This document shows positions 1 to 6,961 of a stretch of 57,649 nt of DNA, piece after piece. The stretch spans positions 1-57,649 of the forward strand of contig JAWXTK010000013.1 of the NCBI GenBank assembly GCA_044433645.1, written 5' to 3'. The notes below the pieces were generated by a model. The model searched no databases and was not told the origin of the DNA. It saw nothing but the letters and a program-made list of their open reading frames with translations. The stretch's first letter is position 1. Each line of letters opens with the position of its first letter. Made by a program: the position numbers and the translations under genes. The stretch is from JAWXTK01 sp044433645 (lineage in GTDB: Bacteria; Bacteroidota; Bacteroidia; Bacteroidales; Rikenellaceae).

Positions 1-183
1 TGAGATTTTTTGCTATTGAATTGAAAATATAGTGGTTCTATACTGAAATTTAATAGTGAAAAATATCGCTCCTCAGAGTGCTGTTAAAAATATGGCAATA
101 ATTGTTTTACACTACTTAATGCCAAGAAATAAAAATATTTTGTTAAATTTGTGTTTTCTTACGCAAACTAAACAAATAAAAAT
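1..183. other. upstream intergenic region
   Basis: No gene is visible here. The segment is AT-rich and leads into the ankyrin lipoprotein gene. A possible -7 box TAAATTTG lies at 144-151, but no TTTG sits at the right distance upstream, so a promoter is only tentative. Confidence 0.4.
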
Positions 184-783
184 ATGAAAACCATTAAATT
201 TTTAACACCCATCTTCTGCGCACTAGCTTTGAGCGCGTGTGTATCAAATTCTAATCAAACTGTAGCCACAGCATCAAGCCAGGCCACTGAGAGCCAATCA
301 ACTCAAACTAGCGAGGAATTATTCATGGCATGTTTTGAGGGAGATATCTCTACGGTTATGTTTATGCTAAACAAGGGATTTGACTTAAATATCGCAGATG
401 AGACAGGTTTCACATATTTAATGTATGCTGCATATAATGGTCACACCGAGATTATACACCTATTATTATCTAAGGGCGCTGATGCAAACACCTTAAATAA
501 GGAGGGTCGCACAGCCTTGATGTTGGCCTCAACTTCTGATTCGGTTGATTCGGTTGATGCTTTGTTAAAAGCTGGTGCCGAGGTAAATATCATTGACACT
601 GACGAAAAATTCACAGCTTTGATGTTTGCTGCAACTGAGGGCAAGATGGATATTGTCAAGTTGCTACTATCAGTTGGCGCAAATGCTAGCTTAAAAGATA
701 AGGACGGCGACACAGCCATGAGTTTTGCTACTCAAGCTGGTCACTATGAGATTGCAGCGCTATTGAAGGGGGTTACTAAGTAA
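184..783 (+). CDS. ankyrin-repeat lipoprotein
   Basis: A 199-residue exported protein. The N-terminus is a lipoprotein signal (basic MKT, hydrophobic stretch, lipobox LSAC with Cys at about residue 19), so it is probably anchored on the periplasmic or outer face of an envelope membrane. A Ser/Thr/Gln-rich linker follows to about residue 44. The remainder is about four to five ankyrin repeats, recognisable from G-T-L-M-A-A-x-x-G-H/K-x-x-I-V-x-L-L-L-x-x-G-A-D/N-type units. Ankyrin repeats bind proteins; no enzymatic domain is visible, so the partner and function are unknown. It appears to be a single-gene unit followed by a strong hairpin at 864-894. Confidence 0.85.
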   Translation: MKTIKFLTPIFCALALSACVSNSNQTVATASSQATESQSTQTSEELFMACFEGDISTVMFMLNKGFDLNIADETGFTYLMYAAYNGHTEIIHLLLSKGADANTLNKEGRTALMLASTSDSVDSVDALLKAGAEVNIIDTDEKFTALMFAATEGKMDIVKLLLSVGANASLKDKDGDTAMSFATQAGHYEIAALLKGVTK

Positions 784-821
784 GCTCATTAGCTCGATGC
801 TAGCCAAAGCCTGCCCGGCGT

Positions 822-924
822 TAGGGCGTTAAATGTCAACGGGGCACGAAAACTCATAAGTATAAAAATGCACGCATTAAATGCGTGCATTTTTATTTTG
901 AGTGCTACAAATCGTAAGATTTGT
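822..924 (+). repeat. two-hairpin 3'-end repeat, copy 1
   Basis: First of three copies of a composite intergenic repeat. It opens with a 21-nt core (822-842) identical to the reverse complement of 1054-1074. An AATGC..GCATT hairpin (864-894) follows, then a CAAATC..GATTTG hairpin (907-924). It lies just downstream of the ankyrin gene and in that gene's sense orientation. Other copies are at 983-1074 (minus) and 57121-57202 (plus). Confidence 0.7.
864..894. terminator. perfect 14-bp hairpin, likely bidirectional terminator
   Basis: Arms 864-877 and 881-894 are perfectly complementary around a 3-nt loop, with A-rich and T-rich flanks on both sides. This fits an intrinsic terminator for the ankyrin gene and possibly a back-stop for fbp. 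It forms the first hairpin of repeat copy 1. Confidence 0.75.
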
Positions 925-982
925 TATAAGTAATTGAGGGTTGTGAGGGTCTAGCCCCTGAGGTTTGGGTATAGATAGTATA

Positions 983-1074
983 ACAAATCTTGCGATTTGT
1001 TGGCCTCCTTGCCAAAATGCTAAAGCATTTTGTTTTTTCAGGAGTGTCGGCCTCCGTTGACATTTAACGCCCTA
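983..1074 (-). repeat. two-hairpin 3'-end repeat, copy 2
   Basis: Same composite element as 822-924 but in inverse orientation, so it reads in the sense of fbp. The core occupies 1054-1074, and its TAG at 1072-1074 serves as the fbp stop codon. The AATGC/GCATT hairpin is at 1013-1032 and the CAAATC/GATTTG hairpin at 983-1000. Together with copy 1 it makes the whole gap a large imperfect inverted repeat. Confidence 0.7.
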
Positions 1075-3069
1075 CCTAGACGCTCTCTCCTTAATCAAGC
1101 CCGAACGATAAGCCCTGAGCAAGCACAGCAACTCACTAACCTGCTCCATGAGCATCAAACCCTTATCCGTATCTCTAACCATGACCCTGCGCATATTATG
1201 CTCAACAATCACAGAACGTGATACTATATCATGCCCCTCCTCAATAGCTTTTTGAGTAGACGAAAAAGGCTCATGCTGAACAAGCTCCAGACCCCTAGAG
1301 TGATAAACCAAAGTATAACCTGCTATACCTGTGTGGGTTTGATAGGCTCTAGAGAATCCTCCGTCGATAACTAGCAAACGACCATTGGCCTTGACGGGCG
1401 TCTCACCACTAGCTGCCTTCACTGGCACGTGGCCATTAATGATATGTGAGTGTTGTTTGTCCTTAATACCAAATTCTTCTAAGATTTTTATACACACATC
1501 TTCCCTATCACGCAGATTATAATAGTGCCCCTTAGCCTCATGACTCATTTTCTTATCAGCCAAGAAATAGCTTTCAAACGTAGCCATGCGCTCCTTATCA
1601 AACAAAGGAGAATTTTTACCACACCACAAATACCACATATAATCCACAGAGAAAGCTCTCACAGTGGCATTATCACGGTTAAAAAACGCATCGCGCGCTA
1701 TCTTATCAACCCTATCCATAAACGCTCTGCCCGAGAAATATTCACCTAAAATCTCAACCGACTTAAAGCTACCGTCCTCGTTTAAAGGTATAGAGGCGTG
1801 AAACAACAAATTATTATTGATAACAAGATACAGACTACCCAACTTATAAAGGCAATCCACATGTTTTTGAAGTTTCTCGCTCCTAGCAAACGAAGCATGT
1901 AGTTTATCAACCAACTCACGCTCCTCCTCAGTTAAAACATAAGGATTTTCAGGGTCAATGGTTGGGAAATTAGTGTCTTTTAGGGCATATTCTTTGCCCT
2001 CATAGATATAAACACCTTTTTCAAAATCTATATTTTCTAAAACTTTTCTGTCCGTAGCATCAAATTCTGGTCTACGCTCAACCATTTGAGCCTCTAGTTT
2101 AAACTGAATTATAGTGATAGCCTTGTGCATCTTAGCTATAAGTTGCAGAGTTCGCTGATTATAAAGCACATCTTCGGCCACCGAACGAGGTGCAAAAATC
2201 TCGCAAGGATCATCGCCATACACATCCATAGCAAACATAGTAAGTGGCACAAGCGATATACCATAACCGTCTTCCAAAGTCGCTAGATTACGATAACGCA
2301 TCACCATACGTATGACATTGACCATACAACAATCATTACCAGCTGTTGCACCCATCCACAATATATCATGATTTCCCCACTGAATATCTAGATTGTGATA
2401 ATCACACAAAGTATCCATAATAATATGAGCCCCCGGGCCCCTATCATAAATATCACCTATGATATGCAGAGAATCTATAATAAGTCGCTGAATTAAATTA
2501 CAAATTGCTATAATAAAAGCCTCGGCACGCCCCGTAGAGATAATTGTACGAATAATCACATCTACATAAGCATATTTATTTCTATCAGTTGTAGACTCAT
2601 GCAAAAGTTCCTGAATAATATAAGAGAACTCCTCAGGCAAGGCCTTGCGCACTTTAGAGCGTGTATATTTGCTCGACACATTTTGACACAAAGTAACCAA
2701 ACGATTTAGCGTCACCACACACCAATCCCCAAAAGAAACTTCATGAACCTTAATCAAATCCATTTTTCGCTCAGGATAATAGATTAAAGTACACAAATCT
2801 TTCTTCTCTGTAAGACTTATCGTATTGCCAAACACATCATCAACCTTGCGTCTAACTGCTCCCGAAGCATTTTTAAGCACATGTTGAAAAGCCTCATATT
2901 CGCCATGAACATCAGTTAAAAAGTGCTCAGTACCCTTAGGTAAGTTAAGTATGGCCTCAAGATTTATAATCTCGCGCGAGGTGTCTGCGATATTAGGAAA
3001 TTTGTCTGAGAGCAAGCTTAAATAGTGTAATTGTTTGCTATTTAGCTCTTGTGTACAATCGGTAAACAT
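1072..3069 (-). CDS. fbp: fructose-1,6-bisphosphatase, class III
   Basis: A 665-residue cytosolic enzyme that removes the 1-phosphate of fructose 1,6-bisphosphate in gluconeogenesis. It belongs to the long class III (Firmicutes/Bacteroidetes) type built on a metallophosphoesterase fold, not the 330-residue class I type. Metal-site motifs are visible: TDVHGEYEAF near residue 53, GDIYDRGPGAH near residue 200 and WGNHDILW near residue 231. Length fits the family (about 640-670). The stop codon lies in a repeat core (983-1074). A promoter-like TTTG-N20-TATATTGT lies at 3102-3133 on the same strand. Pyruvate kinase, the opposing glycolytic step, is encoded about 2 kb beyond the start on the other strand. 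Confidence 0.95.
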   Translation of the reverse strand: MFTDCTQELNSKQLHYLSLLSDKFPNIADTSREIINLEAILNLPKGTEHFLTDVHGEYEAFQHVLKNASGAVRRKVDDVFGNTISLTEKKDLCTLIYYPERKMDLIKVHEVSFGDWCVVTLNRLVTLCQNVSSKYTRSKVRKALPEEFSYIIQELLHESTTDRNKYAYVDVIIRTIISTGRAEAFIIAICNLIQRLIIDSLHIIGDIYDRGPGAHIIMDTLCDYHNLDIQWGNHDILWMGATAGNDCCMVNVIRMVMRYRNLATLEDGYGISLVPLTMFAMDVYGDDPCEIFAPRSVAEDVLYNQRTLQLIAKMHKAITIIQFKLEAQMVERRPEFDATDRKVLENIDFEKGVYIYEGKEYALKDTNFPTIDPENPYVLTEEERELVDKLHASFARSEKLQKHVDCLYKLGSLYLVINNNLLFHASIPLNEDGSFKSVEILGEYFSGRAFMDRVDKIARDAFFNRDNATVRAFSVDYMWYLWCGKNSPLFDKERMATFESYFLADKKMSHEAKGHYYNLRDREDVCIKILEEFGIKDKQHSHIINGHVPVKAASGETPVKANGRLLVIDGGFSRAYQTHTGIAGYTLVYHSRGLELVQHEPFSSTQKAIEEGHDIVSRSVIVEHNMRRVMVRDTDKGLMLMEQVSELLCLLRAYRSGLIKERASR

Positions 3070-3101
3070 AATGGTTTAGGTATTTATATTTGCGTGATGC
3101 T

Positions 3102-3133
3102 ACAATATAGGTATTTTTGCGCGAAAATGCAAA
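3102..3133 (-). promoter_or_regulatory. candidate fbp promoter
   Basis: Read on the minus strand, TTTG (3130-3133 as CAAA on plus) is followed after 20 nt by TATATTGT (3102-3109), one mismatch from the Bacteroidetes TAnnTTTG -7 box. The predicted start site would be about 25-30 nt upstream of the ATG. Confidence 0.5.
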
Positions 3134-3134
3134 T

Positions 3135-3935
3135 TTATAATAAAAAATGATTAACTGGCCCATGCCCCTTGCCTAAAGAGTAATCTTTAGCAGCCTCCAG
3201 AGCCTTATGCAAATAATCATCAGCTTTACTAACTGCGCCTATAATATCTTCGCCATGAGCTAGATAAGATGCAATAGATGATGAAAGCGAACAGCCCGTA
3301 CCATGGGTATTTTTACTATCCACAAAAGGATAAACAAATTCCTCAACATGGTTTTTACCACAAAAAAGACGGTCTGTGATACTATTATTTTGCTCGGAGT
3401 GCCCACCTTTTATAAGCACGCTTTTAGCTCCTAGGCTTAAGATTTTCTCGGCTGCAAGATTAAAATCATCGAGAGATTGAATTTCCACACCCGAGATATA
3501 TTCTGCCTCGGGGATATTAGGTGTCACAAGCTCTGCATAAGGCATAATTTCTCTGATTATGCTTTGAGCTGCTGTATCATCCACCAACTTATCGCGCGAG
3601 GTAGCCACCATTACTGGATCAAGCACTATGTTTTTTAGTGAATATTTCTCGATAATATTTCTTAGAGCTACGGCAAATTCCTCGCTTGGAAGCATGCCAA
3701 TTTTCACAGCATCAAACTCTATGTCATCAAGCGTGGCTTCTAATTGCGCGACAAACATCTCAACGCTAGGCAACTCTATCATCCTAACGCCCACCGTGTT
3801 TTGAGCCGTGAGCGCCGTTATAACCGAGCTTGCATAACATCCACAGGCGCTTATCGCCTTAATATCAGCCTGAATTCCTGCCCCACCCGATGAGTCTGAG
3901 CCTGCTATGGTTAGTACTGTTTTATATTTTTTCAT
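3135..3935 (-). CDS. thiD: hydroxymethylpyrimidine (phosphate) kinase
   Basis: A 266-residue ribokinase-fold enzyme of thiamine biosynthesis. It phosphorylates 4-amino-5-hydroxymethyl-2-methylpyrimidine and its monophosphate to the diphosphate used by ThiE. Motifs seen are DSSGGAGIQAD near the N-terminus, VLDPVMVA in the middle, a KGGH segment, and the C-terminal anion-hole sequence HGTGCSLSSSIAS. Length is typical. It lies 15 nt downstream of thiL on the same strand, so the two are probably co-transcribed. No thiamine-pyrophosphate riboswitch is evident in front of the pair. Confidence 0.93.
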   Translation of the reverse strand: MKKYKTVLTIAGSDSSGGAGIQADIKAISACGCYASSVITALTAQNTVGVRMIELPSVEMFVAQLEATLDDIEFDAVKIGMLPSEEFAVALRNIIEKYSLKNIVLDPVMVATSRDKLVDDTAAQSIIREIMPYAELVTPNIPEAEYISGVEIQSLDDFNLAAEKILSLGAKSVLIKGGHSEQNNSITDRLFCGKNHVEEFVYPFVDSKNTHGTGCSLSSSIASYLAHGEDIIGAVSKADDYLHKALEAAKDYSLGKGHGPVNHFLL

Positions 3936-3950
3936 TATCTGTTTTTTGTT

Positions 3951-4886
3951 TTAAAAATGTGTAAAACCCTTCCAATCGTTTTCTGTCTTGCAGCCGTTTA
4001 ATATCCAGTGTATCTTTGGGTTAGTGTCTTTTTTTGCAATAATTTCGCCTATTTTATATATTTGCTCACCCTTGTAGTTTTCCATGAATTTTTCGTCCTT
4101 TGAGGTGAATAATAATTTGTAATCCTCACCCCCACACACAGCTGTTTGATAATCAAAATCGGTTGGCACAGCATCTAAATCTACCCTAGCATCCACGCCC
4201 GAAAGCTCTAAGATATGTCCCAAATCCGAGGCTAAACCGTCCGAGAGATCTATCATAGCATTAACCTCTGAGCATCCTCCAAGATACTCACCCTCAAGGA
4301 GTTGAGCACGTGGAGTGTTATGAATTTTAGCCAAGTACGAGGTGTTATCACCATGTAAAATATCTTGAAGACCCTTAGCCGACTCGCCAAGTTTGCCCAC
4401 TACATATATTCCGTCGCCAACTTTAGCTGCGCTACGTTTTTTGATATTTTTATTTTCAACTCTACCTATAGCCACCACGTTTATCGCGATTTTACCTTTA
4501 GAAGAGCTTGTATCGCCACCTATTAACTTAACATTATGCTCTAGGGACAAAGAGTGATATCCACGCATAAACTCACTGAGCCACTCACCCCTAAGCTCAC
4601 TGCTCACAGCAATCGAAAGCATAGAAGCCACAGCCCTAGAGCCCATAGAGGCCACATCGCTAAGATTTACGGCCAGCGATTTTCGCCCCAGTTCATAGGC
4701 CGAGATAGCACTAATGAGAAAGTGCACATCCTCCACCAAGATATCTGTTGTAATCACAAAAGACTCATCTTCGCTGACAGGAATTATGGCGCAATCATCG
4801 CCTATGCCCTCTATATTTTCATCGCCAAGATTCAAAAAAAGTGACTTAATTTGCTCGATAAAGCCAAATTCGCTATTTTTAGTCAT
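3951..4886 (-). CDS. thiL: thiamine-monophosphate kinase
   Basis: A 311-residue ATP-dependent enzyme catalysing the last step of thiamine diphosphate synthesis (TMP to TPP). It belongs to the PurM/AIR synthetase-like family. Characteristic metal- and ATP-binding segments are visible: GIGDDCAI near residue 24, TTDILVEDVHF near residue 46, GGDTSS near residue 121, and DLSDGLASD near residue 210. It is the first gene of a thiL-thiD unit on the minus strand and diverges from aroQ across a 78-nt gap. Confidence 0.93.
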   Translation of the reverse strand: MTKNSEFGFIEQIKSLFLNLGDENIEGIGDDCAIIPVSEDESFVITTDILVEDVHFLISAISAYELGRKSLAVNLSDVASMGSRAVASMLSIAVSSELRGEWLSEFMRGYHSLSLEHNVKLIGGDTSSSKGKIAINVVAIGRVENKNIKKRSAAKVGDGIYVVGKLGESAKGLQDILHGDNTSYLAKIHNTPRAQLLEGEYLGGCSEVNAMIDLSDGLASDLGHILELSGVDARVDLDAVPTDFDYQTAVCGGEDYKLLFTSKDEKFMENYKGEQIYKIGEIIAKKDTNPKIHWILNGCKTENDWKGFTHF

Positions 4887-4938
4887 TATAATGTTGTTAA
4901 TTTTCTACAAAAATATATTAAATTTCTTTTTTTCTACG

Positions 4939-4946
4939 TACTTTTG
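4939..4946 (+). promoter_or_regulatory. -7 box upstream of aroQ-pyk
   Basis: TACTTTTG matches the Bacteroidetes TAnnTTTG -7 consensus 18 nt before the aroQ ATG. No TTTG is present at the expected -33 position, so the assignment is moderate. Confidence 0.4.
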
Positions 4947-4964
4947 TGGGATAAATATAATGTT

Positions 4965-5381
4965 ATGAAAATATTAATTATAAATGGCCCAAATTTGAAT
5001 CTTTTGGGCACACGTGAACCAGGAATTTATGGCAGCCAAAGTTTTCTAGAATACTTTGAGGAGTTAAAGAAAAGCTTTAAAGAGCACACCCTAGAATATT
5101 TCCAATCTAACGTAGAGGGCGAAATCATTAACACCCTGCACTCTGCTGACGGGGAGTTTGACGCTGTAATTTTAAACGCAGGAGGCTACACCCACACATC
5201 AGTGGCTATCGCAGATGCAATAGGAGCTATAAAAGTTGGCGTTGTGGAAGTTCACATTTCATGTATTTTAGCAAGGGAAGAGTTTAGACACGTATCCTTG
5301 ATAGCAAAAAACTGCACGGGCTCTATCATGGGCTTTGGTCTTGACGGCTACCGTTTAGCAGTTCACAGTATTATAAAATAA
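4965..5381 (+). CDS. aroQ: 3-dehydroquinate dehydratase, type II
   Basis: A 138-residue enzyme converting 3-dehydroquinate to 3-dehydroshikimate in the shikimate pathway. The ATG at 4965 is chosen because the family begins at M-K-I-L-I-I-N-G-P-N-L-N; the frame is open further upstream, but that extension is not family-like and would cover the promoter region. Motifs: NGPNLNLLG, the flexible-loop Tyr in GTREPGIYG, LNAGGYTHTS, and the catalytic His in VEVHIS. Length fits the dodecameric type II class (about 140-150). It is followed after 25 nt by pyk and probably shares its transcript. Confidence 0.95.
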   Translation: MKILIINGPNLNLLGTREPGIYGSQSFLEYFEELKKSFKEHTLEYFQSNVEGEIINTLHSADGEFDAVILNAGGYTHTSVAIADAIGAIKVGVVEVHISCILAREEFRHVSLIAKNCTGSIMGFGLDGYRLAVHSIIK

Positions 5382-5406
5382 TTTAGTTAAGATAATATAA
5401 GAGGGT

Positions 5407-6855
5407 ATGAACAAAAGAACCAAAATAGTAGCGACTATTTCAGACAAGCGTTGTGAGGTAGATTTTATTGAGTCGTTATTTAAAGCGGGCATGAATGCAG
5501 TGAGAATTAACTCAGCTCACGTAACAAAACAAAGCGCAGCAGTAATTGTAGAAAACACCAGAAAAGTTTCTGAGCAAATCGCAATTATGATAGACACCAA
5601 GGGCCCTGAGATACGTATCACAGGCATGGAGGACGATTGCGCAGACGGCATCAAGGTTAAAGCAGGCGATAGATTCCTAGTCAAAGGCACAGATTGCGAC
5701 TTAAAAAGCTCGCGCGAGATGATTTACATGAACGACCCTCATATTGCAGATTGTGTTCCTGTGGGTACATCAGTTTTAATTGATGACGGAGAACTAGAAC
5801 TTTTGGTTGTCAGCAAAAGCGAGGAAACGCTGCTTTGCGAGGTGCAAAACTTAGGTGCTATTAAAGCTCGCAAGAGTGTGAATATACCAGGTGTGGTGAT
5901 AGACTTGCCTTCAGTATCTGAAAAAGACAAAGACTTTATCAACTGGGCGATAGACATGGATCTTGATTTTATTGCTCACTCTTTTGTGCGTACTAAACAA
6001 GACGTGTTGGAGGTTAAAAAAATCATCAACGAGCGCAAAAGCAAGATTAAAATCATCTCTAAAATCGAAAACAGAGAGGGCGTTAATAATATAGAAGAAA
6101 TCCTAGAGGAAACTTACGGAGTTATGGTAGCACGTGGTGATTTGGGTGTTGAGATTCCAGCCGAACAAATCCCAGTAACTCAGCGTGAGCTAGTTAGAAA
6201 ATGCATACAAACCAAAGCACCTGTGATTATAGCTACTCAAATGCTACACACTATGATAAACAACCCACGCCCTACGCGTGCCGAAATATCTGACGTGGCA
6301 AATGCTATCTACCAGAGAGTAGATGCTGTGATGCTAAGTGGCGAAACTGCCTCGGGCGATTACCCAGTTGAAGCTGTTAAAACCATGGCTAAAGTAGCAC
6401 TTGAGATAGAAAAAGACAATAATTTCAATGGCCCTTTCCTAGATATGAACATGGTGAGAATCAATCGTGAAATTACAGCTCAGTTGGCACGTTCGGCCGT
6501 GCGCGCTACTATCAACCTACCTATCAAGGCCATAGTTATAGACTCACTGACTGGTCGTACGGGTCGTTATATTGCAGCTTTCAGGGGTCAAAAACCTGTT
6601 TACGCTGTATGTTACCGTAAAAATTCTATGCGTCGTTTGGCTCTTTCTTATGGTGTGTATGCAATTTACAAAGAACCACAAGGAAGTCACACAAGCTTTT
6701 TGATGGATATTTGCGCCCATTTAGAGGATTTGCAATGGGTTGACAAAGAAGATATGGTTGTTGTGCTTGGAGGTAGATTTGGCTCTTACGAGGGTGCATC
6801 ATTCATGGAGATAGGCACACTTCAAAACCTGCAATATCAACACGAAAATTTATAG
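5407..6855 (+). CDS. pyk: pyruvate kinase
   Basis: A 482-residue glycolytic enzyme transferring phosphate from phosphoenolpyruvate to ADP. Substrate and metal motifs are clear: TISDKR at the N-terminus, DTKGPEIRI near residue 63, a B-domain between about 75 and 155, the signature around KIISKIENREG, MVARGDLGVEIP, and ATQMLHTMI. The C-terminal allosteric domain is present. It lies just downstream of aroQ. The stop codon is inside a perfect 24-bp palindrome (6851-6874) that may end the transcript. Confidence 0.96.
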   Translation: MNKRTKIVATISDKRCEVDFIESLFKAGMNAVRINSAHVTKQSAAVIVENTRKVSEQIAIMIDTKGPEIRITGMEDDCADGIKVKAGDRFLVKGTDCDLKSSREMIYMNDPHIADCVPVGTSVLIDDGELELLVVSKSEETLLCEVQNLGAIKARKSVNIPGVVIDLPSVSEKDKDFINWAIDMDLDFIAHSFVRTKQDVLEVKKIINERKSKIKIISKIENREGVNNIEEILEETYGVMVARGDLGVEIPAEQIPVTQRELVRKCIQTKAPVIIATQMLHTMINNPRPTRAEISDVANAIYQRVDAVMLSGETASGDYPVEAVKTMAKVALEIEKDNNFNGPFLDMNMVRINREITAQLARSAVRATINLPIKAIVIDSLTGRTGRYIAAFRGQKPVYAVCYRKNSMRRLALSYGVYAIYKEPQGSHTSFLMDICAHLEDLQWVDKEDMVVVLGGRFGSYEGASFMEIGTLQNLQYQHENL

Positions 6856-6920
6856 TTTTTAGCTAAAAACTATACCTACATATAGGTATTTTACCATGAT
6901 TTTTTGGTAGAATACCTATA
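6851..6920 (+). promoter_or_regulatory. chain of overlapping hairpins before feoAB
   Basis: Three hairpins share sequence. H1 is a perfect 24-bp palindrome at 6851-6874 that includes the pyk stop. H2 pairs 6872-6877 (ATACCT) with 6884-6889 (AGGTAT). H3 pairs 6881-6896 with 6905-6920, with one G-T pair and an 8-nt loop. H2 excludes both H1 and H3. This could be a pyk terminator plus a conditional leader structure for feoAB; no clear U-tract follows H3. Confidence 0.5.
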
Positions 6921-6961
6921 TCTATATATATTTACAAAGTAAATGTAAAAAAACACACATA

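Noticed and set aside
4887..4964. Possible thiamine-pyrophosphate riboswitch before thiL
   Set aside because: The gap is only 78 nt, AT-rich, and lacks the conserved CUGAGA and related THI-box words on the thiL strand.
4851..4964. N-terminal extension of AroQ from an upstream ATG
   Set aside because: The 38 extra residues are hydrophobic and unlike the family, overlap the thiL start and would contain the aroQ -7 box.
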